Source: an uncultured Ignavibacteria bacterium (GTDB lineage: Bacteria > Bacteroidota > Ignavibacteria > Tepidaquicellales > Tepidaquicellaceae). From it: 64,000 nucleotides of DNA. Positions 43,401 through 50,720 of this stretch are shown here, in pieces. Location of the stretch: assembly GCA_937974175.1 (NCBI GenBank), contig CALJIG010000120.1:149456-213455 (forward strand). The letters run 5' to 3'. Under the pieces are notes generated by a model. It ran no database searches and was not told the origin of the DNA. It saw nothing but the letters and a program-made list of their open reading frames with translations. Position 1 is the first letter of the stretch, and every line of letters starts with the position of its first letter. The translations under genes and the position numbers were made by a program.

Positions 43401-45046
43401 TTATTAATAACGGAACGATAAATAAAACTACAGCGAATATTACTTCTATTATAAATTTCTTTACCAATAATTCCATAGTAAATATAAATGCAGGGGGAAT
43501 ATCTTCGACTACTGGTGTGAATAACGGAACGATTAATTTAACGAACAATACAACTCTCAGTATAAACGGTTTATTTACTTCTTATGGAAATATAGTTGTG
43601 CCCGCTAACAGTTTTGTTACAGGCAATAGTTTGTTAACTTATAACGGAGCTTCATGGGTAAATGACGGTACAGTTTCTGTAAATGTTCAGTTCGATTCAA
43701 TTACCAATTTATCAGGTAGCGGTGCATTTAATAATAGTTGTACTTTTCTAAGCGGATGCAATGTATCACTTGCATCTAATGTTCAGTTTAAAAATGTCTT
43801 TGTAAACTCGGGAGCTGTTTTTAATCTTAACGGATATAAGGCTTCCCTGAACGGTACTAACTTCAGTAGTTCGGGTACACTGAATATGAATAACAGCTAT
43901 ATAGAATATAACGGAGCGGCAGCGCAGAATATTATAACAGGTTTAACATATAAGGGACTTATCATAAATAATTCTGCCGGAGTTTCAATTACTTCGGGTA
44001 GTTTAACAGTTGATGATACTTTGAAAATTCTTTCCGGATTTCTTAACGCAGGCAGCTCGAATGTTTTATTGGGTACAACAGGTTATTTGTTAGAAAACAA
44101 CGGCGCTGTTGTAAAAGGAACTTCAGGTACAATATCAGCAGTGCGCACTTTAACAAGTCCGGTAAGCGTAAATGTTGCCGGTCTGGGAGCAACTATAACT
44201 TCTGAAGCAAATTTAGGAGCTACAAATATATCCCGCGGCTTTACAACATACACAATAAACGGAAGCGGAAGCATAAAGAGATATTATAATATTTCACCTG
44301 CGAATAACAGTAATCTAAATGCAACGCTTACTTATCATTATGATGACTCCGAACTGAACGGATTGAACGAAAGCCTGTTGTCTTTATTCCGTTCTACTAA
44401 TGCCGGAACTAACTGGACTACAATAGGAGGAGCAAAAAATTTAGAAGCAAATCAGATTACATACTCAGGCATTGATGCGTTTTCATACTGGACAGCGGGA
44501 ATAAATCCTCTTGCATCATCTATAAACATTACTGCTATAGTCGAGGGATTATATAATACATCTTCTAACACTCTGAATAAAAGAGATACAGTTACTGTTT
44601 ACCTGAGAAATTCATTTGCGCCTTATGCAATATTAGATTCATCTAAAATTTTATTAGATACAATTACTTTTTCAGGCACAGCATTTTTTAATTCTACACC
44701 ATCCGGAACTCATTATTTTTCTGTGAAATACAGGAACGCTTTTGAAACATGGTCAAAGTCCGGGGGAGAAATTTATGCAGCAGGAACTTCAATGGCATAC
44801 AATTTCACTACGGCACAGTCGCAGGCATTTGGCAATAGTATGATTCTTAAAAACGGGAAGTACTGTCTTATCAGCGGAGACCTTAACGAGGATGGATTTG
44901 TGAACGGAAATGATTTCACAATATTTTCCCAGCAGTACGGGCAGACAGGTTACTTGCGCGCAGACCTTAACGGCGATAATAATGTTAACGGGAATGACTT
45001 CACAGCCATCTCTTCAAGTTTCGGCAAGCAGAACGCGCATCCTTAG
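40460..45046 (+). CDS. Giant repeat surface protein with dockerin-like C-terminus (1528 aa)
   Basis: Paralogue of the preceding gene. The signal peptide ends near residue 34 (TSFAQQ), and an N-terminal FRSINNGNWSDTLIWQRY matches FRTIAGGNWTDAIWQKY in its neighbour. Three long repeats of about 235-245 residues start NVNFSTSCIYNISGTTT, NVNFLPGCVYNLTGN and TVNFTSNCVYNITGNT, one more than the neighbour, which accounts for the size difference. The tail is the same Ig-like plus dockerin-like module (GDLNEDGFVNGNDF, DLNGDNNVNGNDF), ending HP. Likely a cell-surface or extracellular fibrous protein. It ends 4 bases before the convergent gene at 45051. Confidence 0.85.
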   Translation: MLQQLIFKFILKKLLIFSLIAIFVILFLQTSFAQQQDDFRSINNGNWSDTLIWQRYNGDTTGGAVVGWRSTSGYPHAGSNVITIPFNNTVTLDVSASIDQFILGGTLNLNAGNSLNIGNGALTDLTLTGTITGNGDVNLSGGATMIMTQGTLTGPGALNISSGSIFYNSGTVAINRTVNNSGTFDWTTGSITGTGTLINNNIFLNECAFGATYAIGITNNGTYTKTTNNTNFLSGAFQNAGTVNIQSGGLLLNPPSLSAINGIFNISSGGNLQFGNNSFNTYTVNANISGAGTVTGFSSNVNFSTSCIYNISGTTTALIGAMNFTPGMTLTNIGNITPAGGTINLPAGLTIGAYGPIFRATLGGVLNSNTGTTFQFQKFFTTGTITGSDSIFVSDSIWFSSGALSGSGPITLKQGGVAAIFNNGITLDKTFINNGTTNWSNQSIVGNGNVINNSIFNMTGNANSCSPAFTNNGTLNKGSVFVSGFNGAFTNANSAILNITNSTLMPFSNNGSQTIAGTVNISSGASLQLGNTSSGTYNITANISGAGNFYGHTTNVNFLPGCVYNLTGNLGTYSGTINFNTGMTLTNIGTINSSTGTINIQSGLTSYTIGTSLTLNVGGVVNFNSGRTLTFSSINVNGTIGGIDTIIVSGSATFTGGGISGSGPFNLLPGSVMDINGSGFTANKVVNNSGTLTWMQGSVFGSGPVNNNNVTNFSTTFTPTWNPVFNNNGTINKTTISSPFYSGGLNSTGTININLGTLLLIPNSGTFSISGVVNISSGAAISFGAGSGGSATQNVSANISGAGNVTAGLPTVNFTSNCVYNITGNTNVIFGSANFNSGITLTNIGNFSCSGGTTNFSSGLTIGSIGSNLTIGAAGVVNFNTGKSYSFNNLDLAGTIAGTDSIFVSNSLTWTNGGISSSVFVLKSSASCTLNTTNGVFIIGKFINNGTFNWTASSISSSGTFLNNNIFNISTPSAPSFSPLIINNGTINKTTANITSIINFFTNNSIVNINAGGISSTTGVNNGTINLTNNTTLSINGLFTSYGNIVVPANSFVTGNSLLTYNGASWVNDGTVSVNVQFDSITNLSGSGAFNNSCTFLSGCNVSLASNVQFKNVFVNSGAVFNLNGYKASLNGTNFSSSGTLNMNNSYIEYNGAAAQNIITGLTYKGLIINNSAGVSITSGSLTVDDTLKILSGFLNAGSSNVLLGTTGYLLENNGAVVKGTSGTISAVRTLTSPVSVNVAGLGATITSEANLGATNISRGFTTYTINGSGSIKRYYNISPANNSNLNATLTYHYDDSELNGLNESLLSLFRSTNAGTNWTTIGGAKNLEANQITYSGIDAFSYWTAGINPLASSINITAIVEGLYNTSSNTLNKRDTVTVYLRNSFAPYAILDSSKILLDTITFSGTAFFNSTPSGTHYFSVKYRNAFETWSKSGGEIYAAGTSMAYNFTTAQSQAFGNSMILKNGKYCLISGDLNEDGFVNGNDFTIFSQQYGQTGYLRADLNGDNNVNGNDFTAISSSFGKQNAHP

Positions 45047-45050
45047 TAAG

Positions 45051-46499
45051 CTATTTTTTGTTTTGTTCGATAAGCTGCGATGCTTTGCTTAGCAGCCATT
45101 CCTTATTGTAGTAATTGCCCGAGAGAATGTTATCGTGGAAAAGCTCAAGCTCTTCCTGCTCCGGTTTTTTTCTTAGTTTTACAAGTTTGGCTAAGTTTTT
45201 ATTGAAAATCGAAAACTGTTCTTTGCGATTAGGGGGTACTAGTTTATCGTTTTTTAAAAAGTGACGGAATGTATCCATGGAAGATTCCAGAGTTGAATCA
45301 AGGTTAAGCTCAAAGTACAAAGCATTCAGCAGGCATTTAATATCGAGCTTTTGATAAATCTCATCGAACTTTACTTTTGAAATAAGTTCAAGTGATTTCT
45401 CAAAATTATCAACAGCGAATTCATATACACCCAGGCAGTGCAGGTATGTGTTTTCTCTGTACTGTTCGGGGAGTTCGTGTTTGTAATGTGAAATAAATTT
45501 TTTAACGTAGTCATATTTTTTAAGTCGAAGACCTATATCAACAACGCTTTTATAAAATAAGTCAGGCATCATATCCCTGAATTTGTAAGCCTTCTTTTCG
45601 ATTTGAGATTGAAAAATTTCAAATAGCTCTTCCTGATAGTGCAGCATCCCGATTTTCGCTTTTCGCTTGCAGTAGTTTTCAAGGTTGATATAAAACTCAA
45701 CATAATCTTCATCTAAAAATGTTTCTTCTTTTTCAAATAATAGTTTTTTTGCCTTATAAAAATTCTCTTCATCTTCAGGTCTTAAAGTCATCATAAGGCA
45801 ATAGTAATACATATTAACAAGAGGAACACTTTCATATTCTTCGGGATTATGCCTGTATATAAGCTCTTCAAAAACTTTGAATTTCTGAGTAACATTAAAT
45901 TTCATTCTTATATTCAGAAAGTACAGATAGTATTTAAAAGTTCGTATAAGATATGAGTGCGTAAGGCTGTTAAATACATCAGTTACGTTGCTTTTCTGAA
46001 TATACTTTTCGTCTCTATCAAAATGCACTTTCGCCATGTGAGAAAGATTTTCGTATTCTATTGTAAATCGTTTATAATAGTAATCTGCGTATTGTTTTTT
46101 GCTGCTATTCAGTTTTTTGAGAATTGGTTTATAGCTTTTTTCAAATACCTTTGAAAGATTATGTTCATTCAGCCCCCATAATAGATGTTCTTCATAGGAG
46201 AAAGATCTGCTTTCAAAGTTTCTGACAGAAATAAATTTCTCAGCAACTTCCTGAAGATAGAACATAAGCAGCCTTATCGTTCCGTCATTATACTTTGCGC
46301 TATGATATATTTTTTTATAAATTTTTTCTTTGGTGAGATTTCCCTTTGAAAAATCGGGATACTCTGATTTGACGAGCTTGAATAAAGCTGCAACGTTTTT
46401 ATTCTTATTGTAATAAGGAGATGCAGCGAAATCTTCGAAGTCCTTTATTTCTTTGGGTGTAAAATTTTTAAATATTTCTATGAGGGTGCTTGTATACAT
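45051..46499 (-). CDS. Helical protein of unknown function, paralogue 3 of 3
   Basis: A 482-residue cytosolic-looking protein without signal peptide, membrane segment or recognised catalytic motif. It opens with a signature shared with the genes at 47142 and 48607: LIEIFKNFTPKEIKDFEDF, SPYYNKNKNVAALFKLVK, YPDF. The rest is Leu/Lys/Glu/Tyr-rich helical sequence reminiscent of TPR-like hairpins. Similar N-terminal signatures occur in uncharacterised Bacteroidetes-group proteins. It is last in a four-gene minus-strand operon, 4 bases after the YceH gene. No function can be given. Confidence 0.8.
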   Translation of the reverse strand: MYTSTLIEIFKNFTPKEIKDFEDFAASPYYNKNKNVAALFKLVKSEYPDFSKGNLTKEKIYKKIYHSAKYNDGTIRLLMFYLQEVAEKFISVRNFESRSFSYEEHLLWGLNEHNLSKVFEKSYKPILKKLNSSKKQYADYYYKRFTIEYENLSHMAKVHFDRDEKYIQKSNVTDVFNSLTHSYLIRTFKYYLYFLNIRMKFNVTQKFKVFEELIYRHNPEEYESVPLVNMYYYCLMMTLRPEDEENFYKAKKLLFEKEETFLDEDYVEFYINLENYCKRKAKIGMLHYQEELFEIFQSQIEKKAYKFRDMMPDLFYKSVVDIGLRLKKYDYVKKFISHYKHELPEQYRENTYLHCLGVYEFAVDNFEKSLELISKVKFDEIYQKLDIKCLLNALYFELNLDSTLESSMDTFRHFLKNDKLVPPNRKEQFSIFNKNLAKLVKLRKKPEQEELELFHDNILSGNYYNKEWLLSKASQLIEQNKK

Positions 46500-46503
46500 A
46501 ATT

Positions 46504-47145
46504 TTATTTGAACTGTTTTATAAAGTTATCCAGCTTTTCTTCCAGCCTTTTTACTTGTTCTTTTAAATTAGTAATTTCTTCTTCTACTGCCTGAGTCTTA
46601 TCCGGCTCATCTTTTTTCTCCGTTTTTATATAACTGTTTTCAACTTCATCATCGCCAAGTAAATGCACTACTCTGTTTTCTTTTTGTCCGGGCATTCTTT
46701 CCAGTGTTTTTACCAATGCACCGGTTTCCCTTGTGTTAAGCTGAGCTAAAACACTTTCGACTTCTTCAAGCGATTGAAAGTCATACATACGGTCTGTTCT
46801 TGTTCGTAACTCCCCGGATGTCTGCGCGCCTCTCAGAAGTAAAACACATATTAAAGGAAGCTCTTTTTCATTCAGCATAAATGGATAGGGAAGTACATAT
46901 CTGTATTTTATAGCGCGCGCTCCTTCTGAAATTACCTTGCCGGCAAATCCTCTCTGCGTTAATGAGCTTAAGGCGTCCTTTACTTCTTCTTCGGAATATT
47001 CTACTACAGGGTTTCTGTTGCTTTTCTGATTGCATGCATTTGTTAAAGCATTCAGGGTTAGAGGATAGTATTCGGGAGTCGTTAAAGATTTTTCTATTAG
47101 GCAGCCAAGTACTCTTACTTCCGGTGCGGAAAGTTTTTCTTTCAT
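46504..47145 (-). CDS. YceH-family (DUF480) protein
   Basis: A 213-residue protein of the YceH/DUF480 family, which is built of two winged-helix domains. The start LSAPEVRVLGCLIEKSLTTP and the following YYPLTLNALTNACNQKSNRN are hallmarks of the first domain; LICVLLLRGAQTSGELRTRT marks the second. The C-terminal 40 residues form a coiled coil (EEEITNLKEQVKRLEEKLDN). DNA binding is likely from the fold, but the biological role of the family is not established. It shares ATGA with the upstream paralogue gene and lies between members of the helical family, suggesting a regulatory tie. Confidence 0.92.
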   Translation of the reverse strand: MKEKLSAPEVRVLGCLIEKSLTTPEYYPLTLNALTNACNQKSNRNPVVEYSEEEVKDALSSLTQRGFAGKVISEGARAIKYRYVLPYPFMLNEKELPLICVLLLRGAQTSGELRTRTDRMYDFQSLEEVESVLAQLNTRETGALVKTLERMPGQKENRVVHLLGDDEVENSYIKTEKKDEPDKTQAVEEEITNLKEQVKRLEEKLDNFIKQFK

Positions 47146-48596
47146 TTTAACTCCTTTATTAATTCTTCGGTTTTAAGCTGAAGCCATTCTTTTTCATAGG
47201 TATTCGGTGTAATTTTTATTTCGTGCTCAATATCATAGGCTGCTTTCAGCGACCTGTTTTCCTTCGATTTTATTAAGTCGTTCACAATTCTTATAAAGTT
47301 ATAATTTCTTTCTTTTCTTAACTCCGGAATTAAGGTGTCATTTGATAAAAAATGCCTGTAGCTATCTATTACCGCCATTGCATCATTACTCATAGACAGT
47401 TCATAATAAATCATTAAAGTTAATATTTTTATTTCAGTTTTATAATGAATATGATTTACATTTTTTATTATGCTTAAATGCTCCAGGGCTTCTGTAAAAT
47501 TCTTTTTATAAAATTTTAAACGGGCAAGATTTAAATTCAGAGCATTATCCTTATCATCAGGATTTATTTTATCGATATATTCTCTTAAAAACTCTTCTGT
47601 CCATTCTACTTTATTGAGCTGCAGCCCTGTTGAAACTATATTCTTGAAGAGCATGTCATCAAAATAACTTGTTTCAAATTTTTTATATAATCCTTTCTCA
47701 AGTATCAGTTGGTATATCTCAAATCGTTCATTCAAAAATTTATCATTGCCTTCATAGTATAGTGTTATTGCTGTATTTGCCAGTAAACCAATTGCGTTAA
47801 ATTTAATTCCAAATCTGAAATTATCAATTTCTTTTTTTGCAAACTCTTTAAGTTCATAAAAATATTTTTCATCATTTTCTTTTATAAGCTGAATTTCATT
47901 GTAAAATAAATTGAGTTCCGGATTTTTTTTATAAAAGCCGCTTCTTTTTAAAAAATTTAGTATTTCATCCAGAAAGTTGAATTCAATGTTTATGTTAATA
48001 ACACGAGTTTGATTATGAAAGAACCTGTATTCAGGCAGGGCAGCCAGCAGGTAAAAAGTAAGAAGTGAATCTAATGTGTTTATCTCATCATCTGCATGAA
48101 AATCTTTTATATTCAGAAATGCTCGGTTTTTCGAGTTATACGACATCAGCAAAGCCTGCAAACGGTAAAGGCAGTAATAATGGAACTGGTCTTTGTTATT
48201 CTCGTTGCCAAATGATTCATAAACCTGTTTGAACTTTTTTTCAAACAACTTATCGGCTCCCGGCCGTCTGAATAACAAATCGAGATAGGTAATATCTTTT
48301 TCAATTTGCGGAAAACTTTTTGCAGATAAATATTCTTCGGTAAGTTTACTTAAATTAAAAATTACGGACCGCATAAATCCGTCGCTGTAATTATCTTCAC
48401 CTGTCATCACTTCATAAACTTTTCTCTTTTTCAGATTAACATTTTCCAAATCAGGGAAATACTTTTTAATGTAATTATAGAGTTTTATTACATTTTCATT
48501 TTTATTGAAAAATGGAGAATTCACAAACTCTCCCAACTCTTTAAATTCTTTTGGTGTAAAAACCTTCAGTAGCTCTATAAGGTTACTTTTATGCAT
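47142..48596 (-). CDS. Helical protein of unknown function, paralogue 2 of 3
   Basis: A 484-residue paralogue with the same N-terminal signature (LIELLKVFTPKEFKELGEF, SPFFNKNENVIKLYNYIK, FPDL), then SDGFMRSVIFNLSKLTEEY, aligned with corresponding stretches in both siblings. It has about 40% charged residues, is all-helical by eye, and has no signal peptide. Its stop overlaps the YceH start (ATGA at 47142-47145), and it begins 10 bases after the first paralogue. The close spacing suggests that the products are made in fixed ratio and may form a complex. Function unknown. Confidence 0.8.
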   Translation of the reverse strand: MHKSNLIELLKVFTPKEFKELGEFVNSPFFNKNENVIKLYNYIKKYFPDLENVNLKKRKVYEVMTGEDNYSDGFMRSVIFNLSKLTEEYLSAKSFPQIEKDITYLDLLFRRPGADKLFEKKFKQVYESFGNENNKDQFHYYCLYRLQALLMSYNSKNRAFLNIKDFHADDEINTLDSLLTFYLLAALPEYRFFHNQTRVININIEFNFLDEILNFLKRSGFYKKNPELNLFYNEIQLIKENDEKYFYELKEFAKKEIDNFRFGIKFNAIGLLANTAITLYYEGNDKFLNERFEIYQLILEKGLYKKFETSYFDDMLFKNIVSTGLQLNKVEWTEEFLREYIDKINPDDKDNALNLNLARLKFYKKNFTEALEHLSIIKNVNHIHYKTEIKILTLMIYYELSMSNDAMAVIDSYRHFLSNDTLIPELRKERNYNFIRIVNDLIKSKENRSLKAAYDIEHEIKITPNTYEKEWLQLKTEELIKELK

Positions 48597-48606
48597 TATT
48601 ATAAAC

Positions 48607-50064
48607 CTATCCTTCTTTAAGTTCAGCTATTTTTTCAAAAAACCATTTTTTCTTATAAACATTCTCTGTGTTTTCAATTTCCTTTTTTAAAATGTATAAT
48701 TCAGAAACATCATTTTTACTTTTTATTTTTAATAGAAGGTTTACAAATTTTATAAATTTTAACATTCTTTCTTTTTCAGTATCAGTTATCAGTCTGTCGT
48801 TTGAAATGAAATGTTTGAAATTATCGATATATCCAAATGCTTCGACAATAAGATTTTGCTCGTAAAAAATTTCAAGTGTGATACATTTTTTACTTATTTT
48901 GTAATTTACATTATCAATTTCTTTTATTTCATTAATATATGAAAGTGCTTTGTCAAAATTTTTCTTGTGAAGATTTAATCTTGCATAACAAAGATTTAAC
49001 ACATTACTTTTATCTTTTTCATCAAGGTATTCCTTGTACTCGTTAATAAAATCTTCTGCCCACTCGATTTTGCCAAGATTCATTCCCATACCTGCAATAT
49101 TCTGAAAATCAGTGTCAGTCATTTTCCCGCCTTCAACTTTAGAAAACAATTTCCTTTCCAGAATGAACTTATGCAGAGAGTGTTTCTCTTCATAATACTG
49201 TTCTTTTTCTCTATATATCATTGCCAGACAGAAGTTTTCCAAAATACAAATAGTGCTAAACCTTTCAAGCCAGCTGAAAGAATAAAAATTATCAATCAGG
49301 TGTTTCTTTAACTCATTATAGTATTTTTCATCGTCTTTAAGAAGTAAACACAGTTCCAGATAATGAAGCTTTAAAATAGGAATTTTCATATAATCAGGAT
49401 GTTTGTTCAGATACTCCAGCACAACTTCACGGAAGTCATCTTCATAGTTTACATTATAGAGCGATTGTGCATTCAGTAAATATCGATACTGATTTAAAAT
49501 GGTAATAAAAAAATTATTTTTAAGATATTCGGTTTTTCTGAAATACTCATGTTTTGGCAGATCGGTAACGTTTAAAATATTATCGTCGATCAAAAATTTA
49601 TATTTCCCTGCTAAAATTTCTACTTCATATTCGTTGAGATAAAAATCGGCATCTTTGATTTCTATTTTTGAATTTTTTTCTTTTATGGAGTTATATTTTC
49701 TTTCAAATAGCTTCGGTGCCTTTTTATCGAGCACATAGTACTCCAGTAAAAATCTGTCTTTCAAATAAAAACTTGCCTGAAATTTACTTATCGAGATAAA
49801 ATCTTCGCAAAGTATATTTAAAGAATGTATCATCAGCCTCATTATACCGTCGTTATATTCCTTCCCCGGATACAACTTTTTATAAACAATTTCCTTATCA
49901 CTTTTCGGTGTATTGAAGTCAGGATACAGGTCTTTCAGAAGGGAAAAAAGTTCAATTACTTTTTTATTCTTGTTAAAATAGGGGGACGTGAGAAAATCAC
50001 CCATCTCTTTCATTTCATTAGGAGTAAAGTTTGAGAGAATATTTATAAGATTTGTCTTTCTCAT
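48607..50064 (-). CDS. Helical protein of unknown function, paralogue 1 of 3
   Basis: A 485-residue first gene of the four-gene operon. The signature is LINILSNFTPNEMKEMGDF, SPYFNKNKKVIELFSLLK, YPDF, followed by YNDGIMRLMIHSLNILCEDF. Towards the C-terminus the phrase NLCYARLNLHKKNFDKALSY looks like a TPR-type helix pair, also found in the sibling at 47142 (NLNLARLKFYKKNFTEALEH). No enzyme motif is seen. The promoter should lie in 50065-50300, divergent from the leader of the LamG gene. Function unknown. Confidence 0.8.
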   Translation of the reverse strand: MRKTNLINILSNFTPNEMKEMGDFLTSPYFNKNKKVIELFSLLKDLYPDFNTPKSDKEIVYKKLYPGKEYNDGIMRLMIHSLNILCEDFISISKFQASFYLKDRFLLEYYVLDKKAPKLFERKYNSIKEKNSKIEIKDADFYLNEYEVEILAGKYKFLIDDNILNVTDLPKHEYFRKTEYLKNNFFITILNQYRYLLNAQSLYNVNYEDDFREVVLEYLNKHPDYMKIPILKLHYLELCLLLKDDEKYYNELKKHLIDNFYSFSWLERFSTICILENFCLAMIYREKEQYYEEKHSLHKFILERKLFSKVEGGKMTDTDFQNIAGMGMNLGKIEWAEDFINEYKEYLDEKDKSNVLNLCYARLNLHKKNFDKALSYINEIKEIDNVNYKISKKCITLEIFYEQNLIVEAFGYIDNFKHFISNDRLITDTEKERMLKFIKFVNLLLKIKSKNDVSELYILKKEIENTENVYKKKWFFEKIAELKEG

Positions 50065-50312
50065 CTAAATTTCTAAAAACAATTGAAGTTTTTTTTCCAC
50101 AATTGAATATTAAAACAATTCAAACTTAAAAATGAGTCAAAAAACTTTATATTTAGCCTATTTTTCAATTTTTTCCCTCATTTTAAAGTAAAAATTTTAA
50201 ACAAAATAAAAAAAGTCTCTTTGTTAAGCAGGACTGTTCATCATATTTTCGTAACAGTTGCAAATGAAAATTGAATATGAACGTGAAAAAATTCTTTGAT
50301 TCAAAAACCGGG

Positions 50313-50435
50313 AAAAATCTTAAACCGGGCAGGCAAAACAAAATAATGACATAAGATTTTGGGGATAACTATGGCAGGCTGCCCGGCCTTTTCTTTATTT
50401 TTATCGGGGATTGAGACAAAGAACCGGACAGCCTC
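50313..50435 (+). promoter_or_regulatory. Candidate structured leader RNA upstream of the LamG protein
   Basis: Part of a 458-base gene-free stretch (50065-50522). Paired segments interleave: AAAATCTTA (50314-50322) with TAAGATTTT (50352-50360), and CCGGGCAG (50325-50332) with CTGCCCGG (50379-50386), a pseudoknot order. The middle GGCTGCCCGG can alternatively pair with CCGGACAGCC (50424-50433, one mismatch). The first pairing is followed by CCTTTTCTTTATTTTT, as in a terminator. This suggests a switch or attenuator, but no known riboswitch class was recognised. Confidence 0.4.
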
Positions 50436-50522
50436 CATTTAAACAATACTTTTTATAATTCAATACCCGATAATTTTTCCAAGCAGCTATCTATAATTTT
50501 CAAAATAAAAGTAATACCCGAT

Positions 50523-50720
50523 ATGAAACAATTTAAAACAAAAATATTATCAAATCTAATTTTTAGAAATTTTATGTCGGTGTATTGGGCAATGTATTAT
50601 CTGGAAAAGCTTGGGGAGAAAAAAAGAAATGGTAAGAAAAGTATTACGGATAAAAAAGAGAAACCAATAAAATTAATAATTAAAGATAAACCCGCACCGG
50701 AGAAGAAAAAAATCAAATGA
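50523..50720 (+). CDS. Small basic protein translationally coupled to the LamG gene
   Basis: A 65-residue frame starting MKQFKTKILSNLIFRNFM, with a short hydrophobic/aromatic stretch (SVYWAMYYLEKL), then a Lys-rich tail (about 22 Lys in total). It shares ATGA with the start of the LamG-domain gene (50717-50720), the main reason to believe it is translated. It may be a leader peptide or a small cytoplasmic/membrane-associated protein. No family recognised. Confidence 0.5.
   Translation: MKQFKTKILSNLIFRNFMSVYWAMYYLEKLGEKKRNGKKSITDKKEKPIKLIIKDKPAPEKKKIK

Noticed and set aside
43111..43548. Long antisense frames within the giant repeat-protein genes (also 41782-42072, 42259-42585, 36729-36986)
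   Set aside because: They are produced by the Asn/Gly/Thr-biased composition of the plus-strand genes and have hydrophobic low-complexity translations with no start signals.
50313..50435. Cyclic-di-GMP (GEMM) riboswitch
   Set aside because: A GGCAAA-like stretch is present, but the other conserved segments of GEMM are not, so no known class is claimed.
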